A stretch of 64,000 bases of DNA from Enterobacter sp. JUb54 (GCF_014298075.1 NZ_CP060418.1:2294001-2358000), one strand, 5' to 3'; numbered from the stretch's first letter, positions 1-8,822 are shown. Notes: generated from the letters alone by a model not told the origin. Made by a program: numbers and translations.

Positions 1-786
1 ATTAAAAAGAGCACCATGGTGGCGATGACCCTGAGTCCGTCGCTGGCCTATAAGCTCAACGACCGTCTGTCTATCGGCGCCTCCGCCAACCTGAACTACG
101 GCTATCTCTCCCTGACCCGCAACGTTGATGGCAGCGATCAGAAAGACAAAGATTACGACTGGGCGATGAGCTATCGCCTCGGTCTGTTGATGCAGTTAAC
201 CGATCAAACCCGCGCCGGGATCACCTGGACCAGCAAGACCGACTACGACTTTGATATTGATGGGAAAGCCCGTTTCCCTAACCTACCGAATACCTCTTAC
301 GACCTGCCAATATCGGCCCAGGTCCGCGCTCCGCAGCAAATTATGTTAAGCCTGGTGCATGACATCAACAATCAGTGGTCGGTGATGGGTGATTTAGGCT
401 GGCAGGACTGGAGCCAGTTCGGCAGCCCGCAAATTACCGTCGCCGGACAGCAGAGCGACAAGCAGAACCGCCTGAAAGATTCCTGGCACACCGCGCTCGG
501 GGTTCAGTATCGCCCTACGCCGCTCTGGCGTCTGAACGCAGGCGTCGGCTTCGACAGTACGGTCTACAACTCGCAAAGCGATGTGGCACTGTCATTACCG
601 ACGGGTGATGAGTGGCGTTTTGCCACCGGGGCGCAGTACCAGATTACCCCATCAAGCAACATTGGCGTGGCGGTATCTTACCTGCATATGCAGTCGGGAC
701 ATGTGAAAACACCAGAGATTGTTGCCGGTGATTATGACCATCCGTACCTGTGGTTTGCGAGCATGAACTACAGCTATCAGTTTTAA
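1..786 (+). CDS. FadL/OmpP1/TodX-family outer membrane transport protein, 5' truncated by window edge
   Basis: The frame is open from base 1, so this is the C-terminal part of a longer gene; the ATG at 16 is unlikely to be the true start. The translated segment is rich in alternating hydrophobic/polar strands and ends in Y-S-Y-Q-F, a beta-barrel ending with the terminal aromatic residue used by the BAM machinery. Segments such as SPSLAYKLNDRLSIGAS and the many aromatic girdle residues resemble the FadL/OmpP1/TodX family, which moves long-chain fatty acids or other hydrophobic compounds through the outer membrane. E. coli has no such gene beside ybjP, so this looks like a lineage-specific gene. 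The substrate cannot be told from sequence. A hairpin terminator follows directly. Confidence 0.75.
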   Translation: MKKSTMVAMTLSPSLAYKLNDRLSIGASANLNYGYLSLTRNVDGSDQKDKDYDWAMSYRLGLLMQLTDQTRAGITWTSKTDYDFDIDGKARFPNLPNTSYDLPISAQVRAPQQIMLSLVHDINNQWSVMGDLGWQDWSQFGSPQITVAGQQSDKQNRLKDSWHTALGVQYRPTPLWRLNAGVGFDSTVYNSQSDVALSLPTGDEWRFATGAQYQITPSSNIGVAVSYLHMQSGHVKTPEIVAGDYDHPYLWFASMNYSYQF

Positions 787-793
787 TTCACTA

Positions 794-826
794 CAGAGTC
801 TGGGGCGTTCACCGCGCCAGGCTCTG
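794..826. terminator. Hairpin between convergent porin and hypothetical gene
   Basis: CAGAG (794-798) pairs with CTCTG (822-826), reinforced by CTGG/CCAG inside. It lies between two convergent genes and could end transcription from either side. The T-run after it is weak (TTCTTCC). Confidence 0.5.
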
Positions 827-837
827 CATTCTTCCTG

Positions 838-1704
838 CTAGATCAATTTAAATAAAAAACGCACCGGCTTAATCTGCAAAATATCCTGCCAGATTTTATG
901 TAAATCAATCACCCCAGCCAGGCCGAGTAATGCCAGGGTAATAAAAACGGTGGCGACGGTGATGACCAGCATCAGACGGATCATATTGCGCTGCATTTTG
1001 TCCTGCTGCTGCGAACGGCGCTCATCTTTTTCAAATTCAACCAGGGTAGTGATGGCGTTGCCCTGAACGGTATAGCGTTGGTTTTCAACCGCCAGATCCC
1101 CTGACAGCACCAGGGATTCAATCAGCAGCGTCACTTTATATCTGAACTGCTCATTGCGGATATGCTTGTACCACAGCTTGCCATACAGAAGCTCAATCAC
1201 TTCATCAATGGTAAGACCTGCAACAGGCCTCGACGGGCGACGCTTCACAAACTCGTTGACGATCAGGCCGAGTAAAAAAACACGTTCCCGGCTTTTTAAC
1301 TCACGTTCTCTGAAGAAGGTGGAGACCAGCGCGCCTTTCCCGCGCAAGAGAAACGTTTTGATATCGATAAGGTGCAAATAGTGATTAATGGCATAAACAA
1401 ATATAGAGTTAAGCGTTATTTTGCCATATTTTTTATAGCTGACGATTTCACTTTCCATCTCCAGCAATTGTGACAGCGAAAATTTATTTCGTAGCTCGCA
1501 GTCATCTGGCTGGGGATCTAAATATTCGAGGGTAGCGTGACGGCCATTATACCTGACCAGGCGGTAGCGGCATCGATTAACGTCAGCAAAATAGACGGCG
1601 TAGTAATCATACGGATCGCCGGCATTATCATCGTTTTTAATGAAATACGGCAAAAACTTTACCCAGAGCTTAGCCTTAGCATTCGCTAGTATATTTTTAA
1701 TCAT
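838..1704 (-). CDS. Hypothetical protein with C-terminal membrane anchor
   Basis: I do not recognise this 288-residue protein. I chose the ATG at 1704 (MIKNILANAK...) because the longer reading adds an implausible Cys/Tyr-rich leader; a GGGTTG stretch just upstream is only a weak ribosome binding site. The N-terminal two thirds look soluble, with charged helices (for example RERELKSRERVFLLGLIVNEF). One clear transmembrane segment lies near the C-terminus (about residues 240-265, MLVITVATVFITLALLGLAG), followed by a short basic tail. That suggests a cytoplasmic domain anchored to the inner membrane. The coding sequence is AT-richer than its neighbours and has no counterpart in the E. coli synteny, which suggests acquisition. 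Function unknown. Confidence 0.6.
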   Translation of the reverse strand: MIKNILANAKAKLWVKFLPYFIKNDDNAGDPYDYYAVYFADVNRCRYRLVRYNGRHATLEYLDPQPDDCELRNKFSLSQLLEMESEIVSYKKYGKITLNSIFVYAINHYLHLIDIKTFLLRGKGALVSTFFRERELKSRERVFLLGLIVNEFVKRRPSRPVAGLTIDEVIELLYGKLWYKHIRNEQFRYKVTLLIESLVLSGDLAVENQRYTVQGNAITTLVEFEKDERRSQQQDKMQRNMIRLMLVITVATVFITLALLGLAGVIDLHKIWQDILQIKPVRFLFKLI

Positions 1705-2008
1705 TGTCAACCCAACATAAATATGTGTATTGCTATAAACATAGCAAACTTCAATATATATTATTGAGCATTTAAACCGCACGTACAGTTTACTTTTATG
1801 CAAAAAAAAATATTCTGCGATGAACGGTTAAACATGCCGACCATTGCACATCGCGGAGATAAATATCCGTCAACGTTAATGCGCGATCCGTGGTTTACCT
1901 TTTCCTGCAAAGACATAACCTGAGCTCTTAGAGTCAAGCACATCCTGGAAGCAGTAAGCTATGCTTGAACAGAAACTAATAACGTAGTGAGCTTATAAGG
2001 AAATCATC
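1705..2008. other. Intergenic region, 304 bp
   Basis: It separates the divergent hypothetical gene and ybjP and must hold both promoters. It is AT-rich near 1740-1820, with an A-run at 1801-1810. I see no convincing ORF, RNA or operator. The ybjP ribosome binding site (AAGGAAATC) lies just before 2009. Confidence 0.4.
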
Positions 2009-2527
2009 ATGCGCTACAAACTCGTTGCATTTATTCTCCCTTGCGCGCTCGCGCTGAGTGCCTGTACCACCGTGACACCAGCCTATAAAGATAACGGCAC
2101 CCGTAGCGGCGCCTGCATTGAGGGTGGGCCAGATGCCGTGGCACAGAAATTTTACGATTATCAGATCCAGCACCGTAATAACGATCTGACGGCGTTGCGT
2201 CCTTATCTGAGCGACGATCTGGCGAAGCTGCTGGATAGCGCCCGTCAGGACCCGGCGCGCAGTTCCCTGCTCCAGTCTAATCCTTTCTCAAGTTCCGCCA
2301 CGCCGGCAGATAGCGCTACGGTAGCCAGTGCTTCGACTATTCCTAACCGCGACGCCCGCAATATCCCGCTGCGCGTCGATTTAAAACAGGGTAGCCAAAG
2401 CTGGCAGGATGAAGTGCTGATGATTCAGGAAGGACAGTGCTGGGCCGTCGATGACGTGCGCTATCTCGGCATAAACTCGCATGCTCCGGCCGGATCGCTG
2501 CAACAGAGTCTGGAAAAACGCGGATAA
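2009..2527 (+). CDS. ybjP: YbjP lipoprotein
   Basis: This 172-residue protein matches E. coli YbjP in length and position upstream of artP. It begins with a lipoprotein signal peptide, MRYKLVAFILPCALALSAC; the lipobox L-S-A-C places the lipidated cysteine at residue 19. The residues after Cys (TTVT) contain no Asp at +2, so outer-membrane sorting by Lol is expected. The mature part is hydrophilic, with a conserved E-G-Q-C-W-x-V-D-D-V-R-Y-L-G stretch near the C-terminus. The role is unknown. It has its own AAGGAAATC ribosome binding site and is not tightly coupled to artP, which starts more than 200 bp downstream. Confidence 0.9.
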   Translation: MRYKLVAFILPCALALSACTTVTPAYKDNGTRSGACIEGGPDAVAQKFYDYQIQHRNNDLTALRPYLSDDLAKLLDSARQDPARSSLLQSNPFSSSATPADSATVASASTIPNRDARNIPLRVDLKQGSQSWQDEVLMIQEGQCWAVDDVRYLGINSHAPAGSLQQSLEKRG

Positions 2528-2662
2528 GGGGGTGGAAGCCACGCCGCTGAAACGATAACCCCGGTAAAATGTCGGTATTTCTCCAGGTTATGCCGACATT
2601 TGTTCCTCCCCACCCCACGAACCCCTATTTTGTGCTAAGTTTAGAGGTAAATGTGGTTTACA

Positions 2663-2701
2663 TTTAACTTTTAACGCATAAATATTGCATAACTATTCTG
2701 T
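2663..2701. promoter_or_regulatory. Possible weak ARG-box pair upstream of artP
   Basis: 2684-2701 (ATTGCATAACTATTCTGT) matches the ArgR half-site pattern WNTGAATWWWWATTCANW with three mismatches. 2663-2680, exactly 3 bp upstream, matches with about four. The 18+3+18 spacing is the usual ArgR hexamer arrangement, and ArgR control of art genes is known in E. coli. The match is clearly weaker than that of artJ. Confidence 0.35.
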
Positions 2702-2750
2702 CAAAGGTAGTATTTGCGGCCTCAATAGCTATTTGTATCAGACAGCCCAG

Positions 2751-3479
2751 ATGAGTATTAAACTAAACGGCATTAACTGCTTCTACGGCGCGCATCAGGC
2801 GCTGTTCGACATCACGCTGGATTGCCCGCAGGGGGAAACGCTGGTGCTGCTCGGCCCCAGTGGCGCCGGGAAAAGCTCGCTGCTTCGCGTACTCAACCTG
2901 CTGGAAATGCCGCGTTCCGGTACATTACATATCGCCGGTAACCACTTTGACTTTACTAAAGCGCCTTCTGACAAAGCCATCCGTGAGCTGCGCCAGAACG
3001 TCGGTATGGTCTTCCAACAGTACAATCTGTGGCCGCACCTGACCGTGCAGCAAAATCTGATCGAAGCCCCCTGCCGCGTGCTGGGCTTAAGCAAAGATCA
3101 GGCTCTGGCTCGCGCCGAGAAGCTGCTGGAACGTCTTCGCCTCAAACCTTACAGCGATCGCTACCCGCTGCATCTCTCCGGCGGGCAGCAGCAGCGCGTC
3201 GCCATTGCGCGGGCGCTGATGATGGAACCTCAGGTTCTGCTGTTTGACGAACCAACGGCGGCACTCGATCCGGAAATCACCGCCCAGATCGTCAGCATTA
3301 TTCGTGAGCTGGCCGGCACCGGCATTACCCAGGTTATCGTCACCCACGAAGTGGAAGTGGCGCGTAAGACCGCGAGCCGGGTGGTGTACATGGAAAATGG
3401 CCATATCGTTGAACAAGGGGATGCCAGCTGCTTTACGCATCCGCAGACCGACGCGTTTAAAAACTATCTTTCACATTGA
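2751..3479 (+). CDS. artP: Arginine ABC transporter ATPase ArtP
   Basis: ATP-hydrolysing subunit of the periplasmic arginine importer ArtPQM. The 242-residue product starting [13 protein letters not shown] has the E. coli length, so I use the internal ATG at 2751. Visible motifs are Walker [10 protein letters not shown] (about residue 35), the ABC signature L-S-G-G-Q-Q-Q-R, Walker B L-L-F-D-E-P and the switch histidine in V-T-H-E. It heads the artPIQM operon and works as a dimer on the cytoplasmic face of the ArtQ/ArtM channel. Upstream lies a degenerate ARG-box pair. Confidence 0.96.
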   Translation: MSIKLNGINCFYGAHQALFDITLDCPQGETLVLLGPSGAGKSSLLRVLNLLEMPRSGTLHIAGNHFDFTKAPSDKAIRELRQNVGMVFQQYNLWPHLTVQQNLIEAPCRVLGLSKDQALARAEKLLERLRLKPYSDRYPLHLSGGQQQRVAIARALMMEPQVLLFDEPTAALDPEITAQIVSIIRELAGTGITQVIVTHEVEVARKTASRVVYMENGHIVEQGDASCFTHPQTDAFKNYLSH

Positions 3480-3499
3480 TGTTTTTCGGGGAAATGACG

Positions 3500-4231
3500 A
3501 TGAAAAAAGTACTGATTGCCGCGATCCTGGCAAGCATGAGCCTTTCAGCTACTGCCGCCCAGACCATTCGTTTCGCCACCGAGGCGTCCTACCCTCCGTT
3601 TGAATCGATCGATGCCAACAATAAAATTGTCGGCTTTGACGTCGATCTGGCAAACGCGCTGTGTAAAGAAATTGACGCCACCTGTACCTTTACCAACCAG
3701 GCGTTCGACAGCCTGATCCCAAGCCTTAAGTTCCGTCGTTTCGACGCGGTCATGGCCGGGATGGATATCACGCCTGAGCGTGAAAAACAGGTGCTGTTCA
3801 CGACCCCTTACTATGAAAACTCTGCGCTGTTCGTCGGCCAGCAGGGTAAATTTACCAGCATCGACCAGCTGAAAGGCAAGAAAGTCGGCGTGCAGAACGG
3901 CACCACCCACCAGAAATTCATTAACGACAAACACCCGGAAATCACCACCGTGCCATACGACAGCTACCAGAATGCCAAGCTGGATCTGCAAAATGGCCGT
4001 ATTGACGCAGTGTTTGGCGACAACGCCGTCGTCACCGAATGGCTGAAGAGCAATCCGAAGCTGGCCGCGGTGGGTGATAAAGTCACCGATAAAGACTACT
4101 TCGGTACCGGCCTCGGCATCGCGCTTCGCCAGGGCAATACCGAGCTGCAGCAGAAATTTAACGCTGCGCTGGAAAAAGTGAAAAAAGATGGGACTTACCA
4201 GACCATCTATAGCAAATGGTTTCAGAAGTAA
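3500..4231 (+). CDS. artI: Periplasmic binding protein ArtI
   Basis: Solute-binding subunit of the Art system, 243 residues. MKKVLIAAILASMSLSATAA is a standard Sec signal peptide cleaved after A-T-A-A. The ATG at 3500 is preceded by GGGGAAATGACG. The mature protein is a family-3 amino-acid binding protein (T-E-A-S-Y-P-P-F-E at the start, M-D-I-T-P-E-R-E-K in the middle, N-G-T-T-H-Q-K-F in the ligand hinge). It is about two thirds identical by eye to ArtJ encoded at 5841. In E. coli ArtJ binds arginine well, while the ligand of ArtI is less settled. It lies 20 bp after artP in the same operon. Confidence 0.95.
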   Translation: MKKVLIAAILASMSLSATAAQTIRFATEASYPPFESIDANNKIVGFDVDLANALCKEIDATCTFTNQAFDSLIPSLKFRRFDAVMAGMDITPEREKQVLFTTPYYENSALFVGQQGKFTSIDQLKGKKVGVQNGTTHQKFINDKHPEITTVPYDSYQNAKLDLQNGRIDAVFGDNAVVTEWLKSNPKLAAVGDKVTDKDYFGTGLGIALRQGNTELQQKFNAALEKVKKDGTYQTIYSKWFQK

Positions 4232-4237
4232 CGCTAA

Positions 4238-4954
4238 ATGAATGAAATTTTTCCATTAGCAAGTGCCGCCGGGATGACCGTCGGCCTTGCCGTTTGCGCG
4301 CTCATCATCGGCCTTGTGCTGGCGATGCTGTTTGCCGTGCTGGAGTCAGTAAAATGGCGCCCGCTGGCATGGCTCGCAACCGGCGTGGTCACCGTCCTGC
4401 GCGGACTACCGGAAATTCTGGTGGTCCTGTTCATCTATTTCGGCTCTTCGCAGCTGCTGCTCACCCTGTCAGACGGTTTTACGATCAATCTCGGGTTCGT
4501 GCAGATCCCGGTGCAGATGCAGATTGAGAACTTCGACGTCAGTCCGTTCCTCTGCGGTGCCATTGCCCTCTCCTTGCTGTACGCGGCTTACGCTTCGCAA
4601 ACCCTGCGCGGCGCGCTGAAAGCGGTCCCTCAGGGACAGTGGGAGTCTGGCCAGGCGCTGGGATTGTCCAAAGGGGCAATCTTCTTCCGTCTGGTGATGC
4701 CGCAGATGTGGCGCCATGCGCTGCCGGGTCTGGGCAACCAGTGGCTGGTGCTGCTGAAAGATACCGCGCTGGTGAGCTTAATCAGCGTGAACGATCTGAT
4801 GCTGCAAACCAAAAGTATCGCCACCCGCACCCAGGAGCCTTTCAACTGGTATATCATCGCGGCGGCCATCTATCTGGTTATCACCCTGCTCAGTCAGTAC
4901 ATTCTCAAACGTATTGACCAACGTGCGACGCGCTTCGAACGGAGACCAGGCTGA
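4238..4954 (+). CDS. artQ: Arginine ABC transporter permease ArtQ
   Basis: Inner-membrane permease of 238 residues, identical in length to E. coli ArtQ. It shows several hydrophobic helices and the EAA loop of amino-acid permeases ([10 protein letters not shown] near residue 140), which contacts the ArtP ATPase. It pairs with ArtM to form the channel. It starts 6 bp after artI and its TGA overlaps the artM ATG by one base (TGATG at 4952-4956), implying translational coupling. Confidence 0.95.
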   Translation: MNEIFPLASAAGMTVGLAVCALIIGLVLAMLFAVLESVKWRPLAWLATGVVTVLRGLPEILVVLFIYFGSSQLLLTLSDGFTINLGFVQIPVQMQIENFDVSPFLCGAIALSLLYAAYASQTLRGALKAVPQGQWESGQALGLSKGAIFFRLVMPQMWRHALPGLGNQWLVLLKDTALVSLISVNDLMLQTKSIATRTQEPFNWYIIAAAIYLVITLLSQYILKRIDQRATRFERRPG

Positions 4955-5622
4955 TGCTTGATTATTTACCCGAACTGCTGAAAGGGCTGCATACCAGCCT
5001 GACGCTGACGGTGGCCTCCATCGTCGTTGCGCTGATCCTGTCGCTGATCTTCACCATCGTGCTGACGCTGAAAACGCCGGTGCTGGTGTGGATCGTTCGC
5101 GCTTACATCACGTTGTTTACCGGTACGCCGCTGCTGGTGCAGATCTTCCTGATTTACTACGGCCCAGGGCAGTTCCCGTCATTGCAGAACTACCCGGTAC
5201 TGTGGCATCTGATTTCTGAACCGTGGCTGTGCGCGCTGATTGCTCTGTCCCTCAACAGCGCGGCTTATACCACCCAGCTGTTTTATGGCGCGATTCGCGC
5301 GATTCCTGACGGCCAGTGGCAATCCTGCAGCGCGTTGGGCATGAGCAAGAAAGACACCCTGGCGATCCTGCTGCCGTACGCGTTTAAACGCGCGCTGTCC
5401 TCGTATTCCAACGAAGTCGTGCTGGTTTTCAAAAGCACCTCGCTGGCGTACACCATTACCTTAATGGAAGTGATGGGCCACGGTCAGCTGCTGTACGGAC
5501 GAACCTACGATGTGATGGTGTTCGGCGCGGCCGGTATTGTCTATCTCGTCGTCAACGGTCTGCTGACCCTGATGATGCGATTGCTGGAACGCAAAGCGCT
5601 GGCCTTTGAACGGCGTAATTAA
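4954..5622 (+). CDS. artM: Arginine ABC transporter permease ArtM
   Basis: Second permease half, 222 residues as in E. coli. Hydrophobic segments fill the first 110 residues, and the EAA motif reads Q-S-C-S-A-L-G-M-S-K around residue 125-134. Its start codon shares a base with the artQ stop. It is the last gene of artPIQM; an intrinsic terminator follows at 5690-5722, before the separately controlled artJ. Confidence 0.95.
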   Translation: MLDYLPELLKGLHTSLTLTVASIVVALILSLIFTIVLTLKTPVLVWIVRAYITLFTGTPLLVQIFLIYYGPGQFPSLQNYPVLWHLISEPWLCALIALSLNSAAYTTQLFYGAIRAIPDGQWQSCSALGMSKKDTLAILLPYAFKRALSSYSNEVVLVFKSTSLAYTITLMEVMGHGQLLYGRTYDVMVFGAAGIVYLVVNGLLTLMMRLLERKALAFERRN

Positions 5623-5689
5623 TGCCCGGCGCTAAGGGCATCCGAACGGCGGGTTCACCGCCGTTCATCAATGCATAATTAATATACTT

Positions 5690-5722
5690 AAAAACGGGCT
5701 GGTCTCATCACCGCCCGTTTTT
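5690..5722 (+). terminator. Rho-independent terminator of artPIQM
   Basis: AAAAACGGGC (5690-5699) pairs perfectly with GCCCGTTTTT (5713-5722), giving a GC-rich stem and a T-run. A second perfect hairpin without T-run, GAACGGCGG/CCGCCGTTC (5644-5666), precedes it. Confidence 0.85.
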
Positions 5723-5732
5723 CACATCCCAT

Positions 5733-5771
5733 AAAAAATAATTATACATAATTATTGAATATAAATTCATT
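5733..5771. promoter_or_regulatory. ArgR operator (tandem ARG boxes) of artJ
   Basis: 5754-5771 reads ATTGAATATAAATTCATT, a full match to the ARG-box consensus WNTGAATWWWWATTCANW. A second, degenerate box (three mismatches) occupies 5733-5750, spaced by exactly 3 bp. Paired 18-bp boxes with this gap are the standard ArgR hexamer target. Repression of artJ by arginine through ArgR is known in E. coli. Confidence 0.88.
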
Positions 5772-5840
5772 TAATGGCATTGTGAAAATCAGCCGCAGAC
5801 ACGGCACAACATCATAAGATTGACCGACGGGAGTTCCACG

Positions 5841-6572
5841 ATGAAAAAGTTAGTTTTGGCTGCACTGCTTTCCTCTTTCGCCTTTGGCGCCGCTGCCGCG
5901 GAAAAAATCAGCTTTGGCGTATCCGCCACCTATCCGCCGTTTGAATCCATGGATGCCAATAATCAGATCGTCGGTTTCGATCTCGACCTGGCGAAAGCGC
6001 TGTGCAAGCAGATGCAGGCCGACTGCACCTTTACCAACCATGCGTTCGATAGCCTGATCCCGGCGCTGAAATTTAAAAAATATGACGCGGTGATTTCCGG
6101 CATGGACATTACCCCGGAGCGTAGCAAGCAGGTGGCGTTTACCGAACCGTACTACGCAAACTCGGCGCTGGTTATCGCCAAAAAAGATGCCTACCACTCC
6201 TTTGCTGACCTGAAAGGCAAACGTATTGGTATGGAGAACGGCACCACGCACCAGAAATACCTGCAGGACAAACATCCGGAAGTCAAAACCGTCGCCTATG
6301 ACAGCTATCAAAATGCGATTATCGACCTGAAAAATGGCCGTATCGATGGGGTGTTCGGTGACACTGCGGTGGTTAATGAGTGGCTAAAGACCAACCCGCA
6401 GCTGGGCGTGGCAACGCCAAAAGTGACCGACCCGCAATACTTCGGCACCGGTCTTGGCATTGCGGTACGTCCGGATAACAAAGCCCTGCTGGAGAAACTG
6501 AACAGCGCGCTGAAAGCGATTAAAGCCGACGGTACCTATCAGAAAATCAGCAACCAGTGGTTCCCGGAATAA
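5841..6572 (+). CDS. artJ: Periplasmic arginine-binding protein ArtJ
   Basis: Arginine-specific binding protein feeding the ArtPQM importer, 243 residues. The start MKKLVLAALLSSF at 5841 follows GGGAGTTCCACG. The signal peptide ends at F-G-A-A-A-A before E-K-I-S-F. The fold is that of ArtI, with S-A-T-Y-P-P-F-E, M-D-I-T-P-E-R-S and N-G-T-T-H-Q-K conserved. It is monocistronic: it has its own ArgR-controlled promoter after the artPIQM terminator and is followed by a strong bidirectional hairpin. Two binding proteins therefore share one permease/ATPase. Confidence 0.95.
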   Translation: MKKLVLAALLSSFAFGAAAAEKISFGVSATYPPFESMDANNQIVGFDLDLAKALCKQMQADCTFTNHAFDSLIPALKFKKYDAVISGMDITPERSKQVAFTEPYYANSALVIAKKDAYHSFADLKGKRIGMENGTTHQKYLQDKHPEVKTVAYDSYQNAIIDLKNGRIDGVFGDTAVVNEWLKTNPQLGVATPKVTDPQYFGTGLGIAVRPDNKALLEKLNSALKAIKADGTYQKISNQWFPE

Positions 6573-6582
6573 TCCTCCGCCG

Positions 6583-6606
6583 AACGGGCTACTGCTGTAG
6601 CCCGTT
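6583..6606. terminator. Bidirectional terminator between artJ and histidine kinase gene
   Basis: AACGGGCTAC (6583-6592) pairs perfectly with GTAGCCCGTT (6597-6606) around a 4-nt loop. A second hairpin GCGGGGA/TCCCCGC follows at 6614-6631 and touches the stop codon of the convergent kinase gene. Confidence 0.7.
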
Positions 6607-6630
6607 ATGCCGCGCGGGGAAACTTCCCCG

Positions 6631-8109
6631 CTACTGACGCAGCGGCAGGGTGAAGCGGAAGCTGGCTCCTGTCGTAACCTCCAACAGATGAATATCGCCG
6701 CCGTGCAGTTGCAGCATACGCCGGACAATCATCAGCCCTAACCCGCCTCGCGTTCCGCGACTCTGTCCGGGTTCCAGCACCGAAGGCCGTTCAAACAATG
6801 TGGCCCGTAGCTCACCGGCAACGCCCGGCCCGCTGTCCGTCACTTCCACCACCATTTCCGTACCCTGCTGGCGCGCCGTCAGGCTGATGCTGCCCCCGTC
6901 CGGGGTGTGGCGAATAGCGTTATCCAGCAGGTTGGTCAGCACCCGTTCCATCATCGACAAATCCGCAACCACCGGCGGCAAACCGCTGGCCAGCCCCAGC
7001 TGCAGACGAATATTGCGGGTGGCAATCGACAGATCGAACTTCTGCGCCACGTCCTGGACCAGCTCTGCCAGGTAAAATTTCTCCGGCTGCGGTTTAATAC
7101 CGCCGTGTTCCAGCCGCGCCAGTTCAAACAGCTGCGACGAGAGATAGCGGACTTTATTTCCCTGGCGCAGCGCGATATCAAGGTAACGCCGACGTTCTTC
7201 CGCGCTGAGCCGGTCGGCTTTCAGCGTCAGAGTCTCAAGGTATCCCAGCAGCGACGTCAGCGGCGTCCGCAGGTCGTGGGAGATATTAGCCACAAACTCC
7301 CGACGCTGGCGATCGCTGTCGGCCAGACGATCCCACTGCCCGGCGATCTGTCGGGCGAGGTCGATAAAGCGGTTATGCAAAATCGCCACTTCATTTCCCG
7401 GATGCGGATCGGGAGTTTGCGCCGCCAGTAATTTGATCGCCCCGATGCTGTCTTCTTCAGGGATGACCACCTGGGCGGTCAACTGACGCACCGGACGCGT
7501 GACCCAGTACCAGGCAAGCCCGCCGGCCAGCAGGCCAAACAGCGCCACCAGCAGCAAGGTCCAGACCAGCAGGCTGCCCAGCGTCTTCTGCCAGGCGTTA
7601 GCCGCCAGTTCATTAAAGGTTTCCCCTTGCAGAATGATATAGAGATAGCCACGAAGCTGACCGTCAACGTTCAGCGGCGCGACGCTGAAGACTTTCTGCT
7701 GATCCGGGCTGCGCGGATCGTCGCCGTACACCGGCCAGGTGCCGCCGGACAGAAACGCCTGTATCGGTTCGATCGCCACTCGCTGGCGTTTGATATGGCC
7801 GGGAGGCGCGGCATCGGCCAGCAGTTCACCGTCGGCAGAAATCAGGTACAGCTCTACGCTGGGGTTAAAAACCATCAGCCGGTCAAAAAGCGGCTTCAGC
7901 GCCTGACGGTTGACCTGCCCCTGCGCATCGAGAAGCGGTTCGCGGGCCACGATTTGCTGGGCCAGTCCGGCGGAAAGCCGCTGCACCATCGCATTACCGT
8001 ATTGCGCACTGCTGTACAACTGCACTACGCAGACCGCCGCGGCACACAGCAACAGCAGCGAGGTAAAAACCAGTGCCAGACGCTGACTCAGGCTCAGTCG
8101 ACGCATCAT
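6631..8109 (-). CDS. Sensor histidine kinase of an accessory two-component system
   Basis: A 492-residue membrane histidine kinase. Two transmembrane segments (about residues 11-30 and 178-202, LLVWTLLLVALFGLLAGGLA) flank a periplasmic sensor domain of roughly 145 residues. A HAMP-like linker follows. The H-box is F-V-A-N-I-S-H-D-L-R-T-P-L; then come N-L-L-D-N-A-I-R-H-T (N box), D-S-G-P-G-V (G1) and G-G-L-G-L-M-I-V (G2). Its ATG overlaps the TGA of the response regulator gene (8106-8109), so the two are co-translated. It is absent from the equivalent E. coli position between artJ and rlmC. The signal sensed is unknown. Confidence 0.9.
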   Translation of the reverse strand: MMRRLSLSQRLALVFTSLLLLCAAAVCVVQLYSSAQYGNAMVQRLSAGLAQQIVAREPLLDAQGQVNRQALKPLFDRLMVFNPSVELYLISADGELLADAAPPGHIKRQRVAIEPIQAFLSGGTWPVYGDDPRSPDQQKVFSVAPLNVDGQLRGYLYIILQGETFNELAANAWQKTLGSLLVWTLLLVALFGLLAGGLAWYWVTRPVRQLTAQVVIPEEDSIGAIKLLAAQTPDPHPGNEVAILHNRFIDLARQIAGQWDRLADSDRQRREFVANISHDLRTPLTSLLGYLETLTLKADRLSAEERRRYLDIALRQGNKVRYLSSQLFELARLEHGGIKPQPEKFYLAELVQDVAQKFDLSIATRNIRLQLGLASGLPPVVADLSMMERVLTNLLDNAIRHTPDGGSISLTARQQGTEMVVEVTDSGPGVAGELRATLFERPSVLEPGQSRGTRGGLGLMIVRRMLQLHGGDIHLLEVTTGASFRFTLPLRQ

Positions 8110-8822
8110 TGCCCCGCTCCTTGACGAGCCGGCGCAAATTTATAGCCCTTGCCCCAGACCGTCAGAATAATTTCCGGCTCGGCCGGATCGTGTTCGATTT
8201 TGCTGCGCAGGCGGTTGATGTGGGTATTGACCGTATGCTCATAGCCTTCGTGCTGATAGCCCCATACGTGATCGAGCAGGGCCAGACGGGAAAAGACTTC
8301 GCCGGGGTGGCGGGCGAAGTAGTACAGCAGGTCGAATTCGCGCGGGGTTAGGTCTACCGGTTCGCCGCGTAGCCTGACCTCCCGCGCCAGCGGATCGATG
8401 CTCAGGCCGTGACACTCAATGCGCCCGGCGTCCATCAGCAGATTCTGTCCCATCGCCTCCTGGCGGCGAAACAGCGCCTTAACCCGCGCCACCAGTTCGA
8501 TGATTGAAAACGGCTTGGCCAGGTAGTCGTCCGCCCCCATCTCCAGCCCCAGCACGCGGTGGGTCTCACTGGCGCGGGCGCTGATGATAATCACCGGCAG
8601 GTAGCGGGTCATCTGGCGAATGCGGCGGCAGATCTCCAGACCGTCGACATGGGGCAGCATCAGGTCAAGGATCACCGCATCCCAGCTGCTCTTTTCGAGC
8701 TGCACCAGCGCCTGGGCGCCATCGGCCTCGTGGACAATCTGAAACCCTTCATCCTGCAAATTCAGGCGCAGCAAAGTGGCGATATCGTCGTCATCTTCGA
8801 CCAACAGAATTTTCTTTGCCAT
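8106..8822 (-). CDS. OmpR/PhoB-family response regulator
   Basis: Response regulator of 238 residues, partner of the kinase that overlaps its 3' end. The receiver domain shows the acidic pocket E-D-D-D-D at 9-13, phosphoacceptor Asp53 in I-L-D-L-M-L-P, the Ser of I-I-I-S-A-R and the lysine of A-K-P-F. The C-terminal half is a winged-helix Trans_Reg_C domain (L-T-P-R-E-F-D-L-L-Y-Y-F and V-N-T-H-I-N-R-L-R-S-K-I-E). It transcribes away from the divergent-by-position rlmC gene region and leads the two-gene operon. It probably controls its own promoter, which lies at 8823-8898, but I see no clear direct repeats there. Confidence 0.92.
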   Translation of the reverse strand: MAKKILLVEDDDDIATLLRLNLQDEGFQIVHEADGAQALVQLEKSSWDAVILDLMLPHVDGLEICRRIRQMTRYLPVIIISARASETHRVLGLEMGADDYLAKPFSIIELVARVKALFRRQEAMGQNLLMDAGRIECHGLSIDPLAREVRLRGEPVDLTPREFDLLYYFARHPGEVFSRLALLDHVWGYQHEGYEHTVNTHINRLRSKIEHDPAEPEIILTVWGKGYKFAPARQGAGQ

